Assembly: GCF_029633865.1 (NCBI RefSeq)
Contig: NC_079216.1
Span: 18,759,315 to 18,823,314, forward strand
DNA: 64,000 nucleotides
Source of the DNA: Lampris incognitus
Lineage: Eukaryota; Chordata; Actinopteri; Lampriformes; Lampridae
Direction of reading: 5' to 3'
Below the pieces are notes generated by a model. That model was given only the letters and a program-made list of their open reading frames with translations, did no database searches and was not told the DNA's origin. Made by a program: the position numbers and the translations under genes. Position 1 is the first letter of the stretch, and each line of letters opens with the position of its first letter. Below are positions 26,401 to 39,500 of this stretch, in pieces.

Positions 26401-29400
26401 TCCTGTTGGAGCAACTGCCTCAGGATGGCTTCATCTTTCTGCAGCAGGGTTCTGGGCAAAACACGGAGACAACCCTTAAGTTGTCTCAAAGTCACGCTTT
26501 TCCAACCTACTTCCCAAGACTTAATCGTCTCCCTATACAGCTGCACCTCCAATATACACCGTGCTGCTAACAAAGAATGCTACCGGTGGTGTAACTCTAA
26601 GGTGCAAAGTATATCTACGTATAAGGTGATCTGTGCCATCAAATACAGTGATTTTAACTTTCACATTGTAGCACAAAATAATCGCATTTTATCCAGTGTA
26701 TATTACCAATTATGTCTGCTGTAGTTGAAAATAGCCAAGATATTGAAACGGTGCAATAAAATAATTTTATCATCTCATCATAAACAATATAAATAACGAA
26801 CAAAAATCTCTCCATGAGAAACGCGTGGATTTGTCACTTTTGCAGATATTCGAACCTGTTTGTGCCCCCCCTTCAACCACATGCACATCTGTGTGCTATG
26901 GGCCTAACCTGTGTTTGCTCAGCCGCTCCTCTGCTTCAGTCAGCTGGATCTCCGCTGTTGCTTTGGCTGATAGTAAGTCCACCTCAGAGTCAGAAACCAC
27001 CGGGGAAGCAGAGTGCCGAGGGCTGTGACTGTGCTCCTTCAGCATCTTCAGCTTCTCCCTGCTGGAACCGGGCAGCAGAATCTTAATTTCCCTGACATGT
27101 CACAACCACAGCTAGAAATAAATCAGTCTTGGGCTGGTGGCTGCTGTCAATTCTCAACCTCATGCTTAGGTTCAGGCAACTAGCAAAAGAATACGGTCTA
27201 GCGACTGGGTTTGTGTGCTAACAATACCTGGCAATTTCCTCTCTGAGCTGGCGGTACTCTGCCTTCTTGGCATCAGGCAAGGCTTCTGGAGTCCTGACCG
27301 GGTTGTTCTCTTTCTCAGAACCAGAGACTCCTTTTGGGTTTGCTGCCTGAAATGCCAGAGAAACAGTTTTATGTTACCTATCAAGACTAGTAACACATTT
27401 TACAACCAAGAGAAGAATGGTGGTATGAGGGTTTTTTTGTTTTTTGTTTTTTATTGTGAATAACCAGGCTGTCCAAGAAGACTGGAATTTCTTATATACA
27501 CAATTTGGTAATTTGCATATCGTTAAAACCCATTTTAAACCATTAAACAATCATTTCATATTAAAAATTATACACCAGTTTTTTTCCCTTTAACCTGAAC
27601 ATAAATTAAACTAAAATCTAAGAAGATTGAAAAAGCCAAAGAAGTAAATAGAAATGTGCCCAAATTCATTAATTTTTGTCAGCCAACATGAAATGCAGCC
27701 AAATGTAGCTGACTCAGCCCACGCTCATTGTTGGGGGGGGGGTATACTGATTTATGTGAAGTACACAGGATGCGGCCCTGGTGATTCAGGGGACTTTCCA
27801 AGGTAACACACAATCAGGAAAATTATTGTTTGATTGTTATTCATCCCAAAAGGTAACTAGATCTAGCAACAGCTGAGCTGTTTAACACAAGAAAAGGATG
27901 GTTCAAATTTCAATAACTTTTCCAAAACAAAGATCCCTCTTCAACCGTAGAAAACAATTTTTCTAATGCCTTGAGTTTTTTTTTCCTCCAATCTACCAAA
28001 CAACCAAAGTGCTCTAGGGCCTACAACCACCTACCTCGACAGTCCTCCTGGCTTCCTTGATCATGAACTCAAGTCCTCCGAACACTGCTGGCGTGGAGCT
28101 GCAGGCGTCGGCGTCAGATTCGCTGTCATCAGAATCATTCAGCTGCACCACCACTGCTTTGTGTCGGGGGAGCTGGCCAGACACACAGAACAATAAACAT
28201 GTCTTTTGTCACGACACAATGTCAGCATCCACTTGAAAAGTTAAAAGCTTCTGAAGTTCAGATGTGGCTCCAGCTGTTTGCCGTTTACCAACATAACAAC
28301 AGACACTTAGTGGTCGCTTTTATCCAAGGCATCTTTTGGTACTGTAAATACAAGCACATTCTCTGGCTGAGATCACGCTGAATGCATCAGCTGGCACCCT
28401 GGGTAGCTAAGCAGGTTAAGATGCATACTGCACATGCTCAGACTAGGCCAAAATATGGATTCCTGGACTGGAATCAGTCACAGGACTGGTTTTGCACATC
28501 ATCCTCACTCTTCCTCAGTCCTTCCTATCTACCTCAGTGTCCAAACTCATGTATCAGGTAATACGTTACGGTTTTGTTGTTGGGTTGCAAACACTGCAAA
28601 TGAATATGAGGATGAACACTAACATGACGCTGTTAACATGTCTTAATGCATTGCTGATGCATAAACAAACAAAAACCTATCATTAGTTATCACTACCAAA
28701 GCGACTTAGAAGAGAGGCAGCAATTTACAGACATATTCTTGTGTCAACCTGAACTTTTTTTTTCGGATTTCCCCCCCTTTTTCTCTCCAATAGTAATCAG
28801 CCAATTACCCCACTCTTCTGAGCCGTCTTGGTCGCTGCTCCACCCCCTCTGCCAATCCGGGGAGGGCTGCAGACTACCACATGCCTCCTTCGATACGTGT
28901 GGAGTCGCCAGCCGCTTCTTTCCACCTGACAGTGAGGAGTTTCACCAGGGGGACACAGCGCATGGGAGGATCACGCTATTCCCCCCAGTCCCCCCCCCCC
29001 CGAACAGGCGCCCTGACTGACCAGAGGAGGCGCTAGTGCAGCGACCAGGACACATACCTGCATCAGGCTTCCCACCCGCAGACACGGCCAATTGTGTCTG
29101 TAGGGACGCCCGACCAAGCCAGAAGCAACACGGGGATTCGAACTGGCGATCCCCGTGTTGGCAGGCAACGGAATAGACCGCTATTCAACCTGAATCTTAG
29201 AGCAATGAATGGTATTCATATCATAGCTAATAGTGCATGTCATGTCACCTGCAAATAGCGTAAATGCAGAAAAGGCAGGCCGACAGTGACACATAGTGGT
29301 ACAGGCTTCAAATTAAAAGTTGACTTGACAACTCCACAACACAGTTTAACACATTCAGAACTATGATAACTACGCCTAGCAAGTTTCACCTCAATGTTTG

Positions 29401-32400
29401 AGCCTTAGAACTCAGCTAAGCATTAGCATTCATACAACCCAAGTACCCTAACCCTTGTACGCCATTTGTTGTCATTAGTGTTGGTTCCCACTTAAGCAAC
29501 ACAAGACCACATCTATTCTTCTCGAATGAGCCTCGTTGTCCATACTGCCTTGCAGGGATGTTGCTGAGAGGCCACCCAGCTCTTGTAGGCCACAGCTGAG
29601 GTAAGGCATCTTTGAAAATAGTATTACTGCTCACATATGCTGCCTGTGGCAGTGTGTCTACTTGGCCTTATTTTCATGAGGTTGGTAAAATAGTGAAGGA
29701 ACCAGAACAAAAGAGGGATGGGGACTTCAAGAAGAATGAGACCAATTATGTCTTGAAATAGAAAGATTCTACAAAGGCATGCAAATGCATGGTCCACGGC
29801 GGTCGCTCTAAACCTTTTCAGATGCAATCTTGCCAAAAAATAAAATAAAAAAACAGAACAAAACAAAGACACCTAGTTCTAACTGGGCAGCTGTAGAATT
29901 CATCCATCCATTATCCAAACGGCTTATCCTTCTCTCAAGGTCGTGGGGATGCTGGAGCCTATCCCAGCAGTCATTGGGTGGCAGGCAGGGAGACACCCTG
30001 GACAGGCTGCCAGTCTATCACAGGGCCAACACACATGCCAACACACACACACACACACACATTCACACCTAGGGACAATTTAGTACGGCAGATTCACCTG
30101 ACCTACATGTCTCTGGACTGTGGGAAGAATCCGGAGCACCCGGAGGAAACCCACGCAGACACGGGGAGAACATGCAAACTCCACACAGAGGACGACCTGG
30201 GACGGCCCCAAGGTTGGACCACCCCGGGGCTTGAACCCAGGACCTTCTTGCTGTGAGGTGACCGTGCTAACCACTGCACCACCGTGCCGCCACAGCTGTA
30301 GAATTAGGAATTTCAATGATTTTTTTTCTTTTACTGGTATTTTTATTTGATTAACTCTCTGGAGTTAATGAAATAAAGTCAAATCAAAAAAATTAAAGAC
30401 TTTTCCCCAAAAAAGTTTTAAGTCAAGCACATGCATGAGGAGGGAAAAACAACTTTGGATAGGTGCACACACACAACCCAAAATTCATCCAATCACTCAT
30501 CCTGGTTACTACGGTACGTTGCTATTGATTATCAGGTTCTTACTACAAGAGGCGCTCTGGGAGCATGATGCCCTCTGGCGAATTTTTTGCTCCGTGACAG
30601 GGCCACCGTGTTCAGGCTGACCGTGCTCAGGTTACCCCTGGTTGCTGGCTGAACCCCCACAGATGATTGGAGACTTGGAGATGGTGGACCGCTAGTGGTA
30701 GTCTTTTCCTGAAAAATAGGATAAAAAAAATAATGATCCCCACAGATACATGGATAATTTGTGTTAAGTCTAGGCAAAGTTTAAGATAAATCCATACACA
30801 TCAGTAGCAGTTACAAACACTGGTCTCCACATCTGTATCAGAGAGGATTGCGTTTGAACACAATCTGAAATGAAAAATGTACACTGCTCCTAAGTAGGTC
30901 AATTATAGCATTTCCTGGTCTTGGTACAAAACCTAGCATTAAGTTTGGTTTTGATTTTTCTTATGACAAAAAGTTTGTCTAATAAATGAAAATCCAATGG
31001 TTGAGGTGTGCAACAGGAACAATATCAGTTCAATAAAATCGGTCAAAACAAGAGTCACCAGCATTAATGTTATTCTTCCTTATGGGATTTTTTGGGGGGG
31101 GGGGGGTTTCTCCCCTTTTTTCTCCGCAATTGTATCCGGCAAATTGCCCCACTCTCCTGAGCCGTCCCGGTCACTGCTCCAGCCCCTATGCCAATCCGGG
31201 GGGGGCTGCAGATTACCACATGCTTCCTCCAATACATGTGGAGTCACCAGCTGCTTCTTTTCACCTGACAGTGAGGAGTTTCGCCAGGGGGACGTAGCAT
31301 GTGGGAGGATCATGCTATTCCCCCCAGTTCCCCCTCCCCCTGAACAGGTGCCCCGACCGATCAGAGGAGGCGCTAGTGCAGTGACCAGGACACATACCCA
31401 CATCCGGCTTCCCACCCGCAGACACGGCCAACTGTGTCTGTAGGAACACCCGACCAAGACGGAGGTAACTCGGGGATTCGAACCAGCAATCACCGTGTTG
31501 GTAGGCGACGGAATAGACCATTGCACCACCCGGATGCCCCTTATGGGAAAATTAACCACCTCAAAGACATAAAATGTTACAAATTATATAAAACAATTTC
31601 AGGCTCTAAATGGGATAATAGAAAAGATGGAGTAGCTGGAGAGAGTTGCAGTCAAACAGGTTTACGGGATCTTGAACCACTGAGGTCTTCAGTTTGTCAG
31701 CTTAGGACTTTATTTTCCCAAAGTTGCTATTGTTATTTATTTTCCCATCTTTCCCTACTTGCAATAGATGAAAAGAAAATTATCATTAGGTCTATTAGCA
31801 TATTAGGCCTATTAGCATATTCTATTAGTATATTATTATTATCATTAGGTCTATTAGCTATCATTATAGGGAGAGCTTTTATGATGCTACACTAGCTGCA
31901 CAGCTACAGTTCTTGTGGTGCTACAGAGACTTGGCACAGACCTCTGGAACAGAGACTCTCTTGCTGGCCATAGACATGAGGCAGGTCTCCCTGAGCAGCA
32001 TCTCCTCCTCCTCTTCCTCGTCAGCGAAGGGAGGTTTAGGGGGCTGTTCCGCATCATCCGGCGGCGGGGGGAGTGGGGGCGGCGGTGGAGGCACAGTCGT
32101 CAGCAGGGGGGACAGGAAAGGCTTCGTGAAATCCTGGGGACAGGCAAGCGAACAATTGGCGAGTAACACCTGGTTGGAGATTATAGTTTGTCAGTGTTTG
32201 TTTTCATCCTATTTATCTTGCAGCGCTATATGTCCAAATAAAAAAAAAAAGAAAAAGAAAAAAAAGTGCTGTAAAACAAAAAACAATCAACACTCAACCC
32301 GACAAAATTCTAGCTCTTGTGAAAGCAGGCCATGTTTAATTATCCTAAGACCTCTGCTTACAAGACAGAGATGGATACGATCATTAGACATCTTCACATC

Positions 32401-35400
32401 ATTGGGGCAACATTTTCTTTGGCTCCTTTTAATCAGGGATACAAACTCATCTGGGGTGAAAAGGGTCACAGAAAAATCACAGGAAGTTGAGTCAGTTCAT
32501 CTGGACACATTTATTGTAAGAGAAACGTTTCATCACTCATCTAAGTGACCTCTTCAGGCTCAGCTGACTGCAGGTATCCCCACCCTTATGAACAATACAG
32601 TGGCATAATGACTGAAAACTATCGTTTCATATTTCAGTGGCCATGTGTACCATTCACAGAGGATTTGGGAATGGTTGCAATCACAGCATTGTAAGATGGC
32701 GACAGATGTACTCTTAGGCCAGTGGCCACTCTTTCAAGGATGAGGATGTGCACATCCTTGACAGGGAGGAACGCTGGTTTGAACGGGGAGTCAGAGAGAC
32801 CATCTATGTGAAGAGGGAATGACCATCCCTGAGCCGAGGGGGGGGCTAAGAGTACATCTGTCGCCATCTTACAATGCTGTGATTGCAAACATTCCCAAAC
32901 CCTCTGTGAATAGTACACATGGCCATTGAAACTCTAGCTAATGGTCACGGTAATTTTCATACGAAACCTTTAGCTTTTGGTCGTTATGCCACTGTATTGT
33001 TTATAAGGGTGGGGATACCTGCTGTCAGCTGAGACTGAAGAGGTCACTAAGATGAGTGATGAAACATTTCTCTCACTAAACAATATGTTCAGTAGAACTG
33101 ATTCAACTTTCTGTGATTTTCTTACCTAGATTATTGACCACGCATAAAGACAAAAACACAACATGCACAACAACTGACAAATCGAATGTAAAGCACAGCT
33201 TATGTTATATTTTGGTGAGGGAGAGGGAGAGAGTGAGAGAGATCATTATAACTGCATCATAAGTGATGTGCGTCCCGTTTAGCAAATTGTATACGAAATT
33301 GTGTCATGAATTAGTCTCATGTTCCAAAACCAATTCAAAAGCAAATTGTTTAATTATGTTGTGGTTATGACAGTATTAGCCTTGCTAATATTAACTTAGC
33401 ATAAAGAAAATGGAACCATCATGGGCTAACTTTAAGGTTAAATCTGGGGTAGGCAGTTTTTTTTTGCTGTTAGGCAAAAATTCCATAATGACCTTTCAGC
33501 ATATTGTAATTCAAGTGGTCTGAGAGAAAACAAGACTCCTGCACCTCCTCTTGGCTCTGTATGCAGGCTTTAGAAGATCTGGACCCTGACAGGAGACTTA
33601 AGTCATTCACGGGTCATTTCAGAGAGAGGCCATTCCTCTTTGCCATTCTACAAATGCAGATGCACGTGTACGTGATTAATTCACGTCCACCCTGCCCCAC
33701 CGGTTGCTCGTGGATTAGTTCTCCCTTCTCTACCAGCCCCCCACAAGTGCTTTATTTTCAAAAAAAATCAACAAGACCAACTCGAAATGCCTGCTTCACA
33801 CCAACAATATTAGCGTAAATAAGAGATCTGCTAAAAAAAATAAATTTTACATGAACAGATGATCAACTACAATACCAGTTTCATGAGTCTCACTTTGACA
33901 TTTCCTGGATGTACATATTTAAATTATATGCCTGTGCTCGTCTAGTGGGAGGGGCTTAGCGGAGTGAAACGAGGCAGCAGAGAGGCAGGTTTTGCATTGG
34001 CACGCTCATGTTGCCTACTGCAGCTTTAAGCTGGCACGTGGGCTGAGGAGCTCAACGTATGTTGTAATCATCGGCAAAATGGTCACGTTGAACGAATAGT
34101 CCCAGTGCCCGAACGCCAGTAACATCACACAAGTGGAATTTGGAAAAACAAGTACGCTATCTAATGTTAATCTCCATGGAATAACATCCAGCCATCCACT
34201 ATCCAAGCCGCTTATCCTGCTCTCAGGGTCGCGGGGATACTGGAGCCTATGTTAAATCTAAACTGTAATGGCTAGCGTTGGCTAAATCAAAACAACTAAC
34301 CTTATCAGGCTATATGACCTCGTCATATAAGCCCATTAAGGTTATCATAACCTTCTGTAAGAGATTCTTACCGCAATGTATTCGGGCAGTTAAAAAACTG
34401 ACCTCCCTTTTTTTTTTTTTTTTTTTTTGACAACTCAGAAGGTGCGATTCTCATTTCATTCCCCATGACTCTGTACTCGCAGACCCAGACCCCCCCCCCC
34501 CATTTCAATCACACAAATGACATATGTCTGATTCAAACTGGTGATTTTCACTGAGAGGTGACAAGTCTACATCACTGTTAATGTTATGATAAAAACATGT
34601 CCATCGCATAACTTTATTTGTGGTACAAACAAAAGGGTGGTACATACCATTCCAAATGGAAGGGAGTCTGCAGCGTACAGAGGGCTATGAGAGACCAAGC
34701 CAGTGTCGTCAGCAACAAATGGGTTGTGCGTAGGTGAAGGGACTAATGACAAAACCAAGCACAGAATTAGGGCAAAGGAAATGTATAGTTGTTCACCACA
34801 TCATACCGCAGTGTCACATACCAAAGTTTATATACATATTTTTTTCTCTTTCCCGTATATACAGTGCATCCGCAAAGTATTGACACCCCTTCACTTTCCC
34901 CACATTTTGTTATGTTACAGCCTTATTCCAAAATGGATTAAATTCCTTTTTTTTCTCATCAATCTACACACAATACCTCATAATGAAAACGTGAAAAAGG
35001 TTTTGTAGAATTTTTTGCAAATTTATTGAAAATAAAAAACTGAAATATTGCATGTACATAAGTATTCACACCCTTTGCTATGACACTCAAAATTGAGCTC
35101 AGGTTCATCCTGTTTCCACTGATCATCCTTGAGATGTTTCTACATCTTGATTGGAGTCCACCTGTAGTAAATTCAACGGATTGGACATGATTTGGAAAGG
35201 CACACACCTATCTATATAAGTTCCCACTGTTGACAGTGCACGTCAGAGCAGAAACCAAGCCATGAAGTCAAAGGAATTGTCTGTGGACCTCCGAGACAGG
35301 ATTGTATCGAGGCACAGATCTGGGGAAGGGTACAACAAAATTTCTACAGCTTTGAAGGTCCCGAAGAGCACAGTGGTCTCCATCATTTGTAAATGGAAGA

Positions 35401-36461
35401 AGTTTGGATCCACCAGGACTCTTCCTAGAGCTGGCCGCCCAGCCAAACTGAGCAATCGGGGGAGAAGGGCCTTGGTCAGGGAGGTGACCAAGAACCCGAT
35501 GGTCACTCTGACAGAGCTCCAGCGTTCCTCTGTGGAGATGGGAGAATCTTCCAGAAGGACAACCATCTCTGCAGCACTTCACCAATCAGGCCTTTATGGT
35601 AGAGTGGCCAGACGGAAGCCTCTGCTCCGTAAAAGGCACATGACAGCCCGCTTGGAGTTTGCCAGAAAGCACCTAAAGGACTCTCAGACCATGAGAAACA
35701 AGATTCTCTGGTCTGATGAAACTAAGATTGAACTCTTTGGCCTGAATGCCAAATGTCATGTCTGGAGGAAACCAAGCACCTCTCATCACCTTGCTAATAC
35801 CATCCCTACAGTGAAGCATGGTGGTGGCAGCATCATGCTGTGGGGATGTTTTTCAGCAGCAGGAACTGGGAGACTAGTCAGGATCGAGGGAAAGATGAAT
35901 GGAGCAAAGTACAGAGAGATCCTTCATGAAAACCTGCTCCAGAGCGCTCAGAACCTCAGACTGGGGCGAAGGTTTACCTTTCAACATGACAATGACCCTA
36001 AGCACACAGCCAAGACAACGAAGGAGTGGCTTCGGGACAAATCTGTGAATGTCCTTCAGTGGCCCAGTTAGAGCCCAGACTTGAACCCCATTGAACATCT
36101 CTGGAAAGACCTGAAAATAGCTGTGCAGCGACGCTCCCCATCTAAAATACCCCAAACATAGGTGTGCCAAGCTTATAGCTTCATACCCAATAAGACTTGA
36201 GGCTGTAATCGCTGCCAAGGGTGCCTCAACCAAGTACTGAGTAAAGGGTGTGAATACTTACGTACATGCAATATTTCAGTTTTTGTTTTTTTTAATAAAT
36301 TTGCAGAAATTTCTACAACACCTTTTTCGCTTTGTCATTATGGGGTATTGTATGTAGATTGGTGAGGGGAAAAAAAAGGAATTTAATCCATTTTGGAATA
36401 AGGCTGTAACATAACAAAATGTGGGAAAAGTGAAGGGGTGTGAATACTTTCCGGATGCACT

Positions 36462-36515
<54 letters not shown>

Positions 36516-39500
36516 CACTTTTATTTAATCACACTTTCAACAGACAGTGACTCTTGCGGCTTACTTGGTGAATTGGTCTCACTGTCTGTGTCCATCGAAA
36601 CCTCATCATAGTTGTCATACTGGTAGAGGTTCCCAGAGACATCCAGGCCTTGTTTGCCAGTTGATTTCCTGTGTTCCTGGTCCCTTGACTGTAGCATAAA
36701 GATGTGAGCATGGATGTGAGTATGTGATCGACACTGGCACAAAAGTAAGAAGTTGTGCATTTATCCCGATGTGAATCTTGAATTAGTACAACTGCTGATT
36801 CTCTCTCAAATACTGTATAGTAGAATCGTCATACGTAGAACTTTCTGACATGAAACTACTGTCCCTCAACAAACTCTTCACCAGATCTTCCTTTGTAACA
36901 TCAGTTACAGTCAGTTACAATGGAAGACGACAGTTGAAAAAAACAAATAACTAAAAACAAACTTAAAACTGGAAGGCCTCCACAATGCAATGCAATTATG
37001 CAGAGCATACGTTCCCTACAGGGATCAATACAGTATATTCAAAAATAAATAAATAAACAAATAAATAAAATGGCTTATTTTTTCAGGTATTGATATTTAA
37101 ACTGAGGGGAGTGCTCCCTCCCCGGGCGCTGCACACTGGCTGCCCACTGCTTCTAGCTACACAGCTAGGATGGGTTAAATGCAGAGAAATAATTGCCCCA
37201 TGGAGATTAATAAAAGTAGTAAAAAAAAAAAAGTGCTCGAATAATGTAACCACACAGCATGCAATCACCAATAACCTGATGAGTTTTACCTTGCTGCGGG
37301 TGCGGGCCTTGCCCCCAACAAGTTTCATGAAGCGGTTGTACTGTTCATCCTGGTTGGACAAGTCACGGATCTTGCGTATCTCGTCCTCCCGCTTGCGACG
37401 CTCCTCTTCCTCTTGCCGGCGCTTCTCCTCAAGCTCCTGCTGCTGCCGCAGCTTCCATGTCCGAAGCTGCTGTTTCCGGAAAGCCTGCTTGGCTGCTGGA
37501 CCTTTATTAAAGAAAGAGGCGCAGGGGAAGAATCTGCTTTAAAGGGGTTTTTTTGTTGTTGTTTTTTTTTAGATTGAACAGCTGCAAAAAGTCACACACT
37601 AGATGAAACTGTTGTGGCTCAGGGAGAGGAAAAGAGTGCACATGTTTCAGAGTCGGAAACCAGTGTGTGGGTTGAGGTGGGGTAGGGGTAGCTTCCTGTA
37701 TACTGAATCTAACATCCGTTTAAAGATTGAGAAAATAAAAATCTGTGGAAAAGGCAAATGACCTCGCCTTTCAGTGGCATATATTAAACTTTCTCACCAG
37801 AGCTGAGAATCTTCCTGGCTGAATGAGGCTTGGCAGGAGTTCTGTTCCTGTCAACCGGTGGCTTGGGGCCCAGCTTGGCCCTTTCCCTCTCCAAGAGGTT
37901 TGATCTTTCCCTGTCCCTCTCCTGAGGCCTAGCCCCGGCCTTGGCCCCAGCCTTGGCCCCAGCCTTGGCCCCAGCCTTGGCCCCAGCCTTGGCCCCAGCC
38001 TTGGCCCTCTCTCTGTCCCTCTCCAGGGGCTTGGACCTTGTCCTGGCCCTCTCTGAGGCAGCAGCCGTAGAGGCAGACCTGGTGGTGACTCTCTGCCGGC
38101 TAGCCTGAGCAGCTACGGGCCCCGCGTTGAAGCTTCTCTCCTGGGAGACCTTGGTGATTCGGTCCTTGCTCTCCTTCATCACCTGCTGCTCCTTCTGATG
38201 CCACTTTTTACTGGCCGACTGAAGGGCCAGGAGACGTAGCTGCAGCTCCGACAGCTCCTCCTCCTCAACTTTACCCGATGTCTCCAGCTGGGTGTATGAA
38301 GGTTAAAAAAAAAAAGTTTACTTTTTTTGTTAAACAGTAACCCACATGCATCATCTTAATTTGAATGTCAAAGAAAGTTATATCAGTTCAACTGGATACA
38401 ATGTTTATTAACAGATACATTTCATCACTCAACTAAGTGACATCTTCAGTCTAAACTGACTGCAGGTATCCCCACCCCTTATAAAAAATACAGTGGCATA
38501 ACAACTGAAACCAATGATCAGTTATAAGTGTGGCCATTAACTAGAGTTTCAATGGCCATGTGTACTATTCACAGATGATTTGGCAATGTTTGATTATTGA
38601 GCATGCTTCAAGCCTTAATTTGAATGGTTTACACAAGTATAGACCTCTCAAAAATCTTTACTAAGACAACTTTTTCATGTTTAAGTGCATCAACATTCCC
38701 TCTGTCATTACTGGTACAACAGGCCATTGTTATTGTCTATGCAACATTCCTTCTAAGGAGGACGTGTGTGCTGCCCCACATCTGACACCATTTGAAAATG
38801 TGTCAATAACTCAGCTTACCATAGAAACCAAAATACTTGCAGAGTTGGAGGGAAATACTTCAAGAGATTCATTTAAAAAATAAATTATCCTGATTTGCCA
38901 TATAGCCTAGTCTAGCAAAATGAGTGTGCAACTGAAACTGACCGTGGAAGTTTTAAAGGATAGATAGTAAACCTTCTAAACCACCGGTTAACAAGATCAT
39001 ACCGTTTTACAGAGCAAACCCTAAACAGTCAAGAATGTGGAATACTGAGCTGAAAGTATCATTCATTTTTTTATAAAACAGCAGAATAGCACTACTGACC
39101 GAAAAAGTGTTCTTCGCACTACTATAAATGTATTAAAAGAATAATAATTTCTTTTAAAAATGGAGACTGCCAGTTAGCTCCCTGTTACCCCTGGAGTTTA
39201 CATACCAACCAACAAAACACAGCCAGTAATAGTATAAGATAACACAGCCATATCTTCAACCTCACTAACTGCTTGGATGATACCCCCCTTTTCATGTGAG
39301 ATAATGTCACTGAAGTTCAAATAAGGTTGAATCAGTTCATCTGGATACAACAATGTCACTGAAGCACTTCCTGTTTGTCAAAGGTGTGGCTGGAACTATC
39401 TGATTCCTAATTACACCTGGCCTTTCCTTTTTAAACATGTCATGCCATCATAAAAACTCAAATGCCCTGGGTGTCACTGAAGACCTACTTTGTCAGGGGA

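Noticed and set aside
36276..36518. Frames encoding Cys-Val runs
   Set aside because: They are translations of a (CA)n microsatellite and the Tc1 end.
37935..38010. CRISPR-like array
   Set aside because: The units are contiguous 12-bp repeats with no spacers, inside a coding exon of a vertebrate gene.
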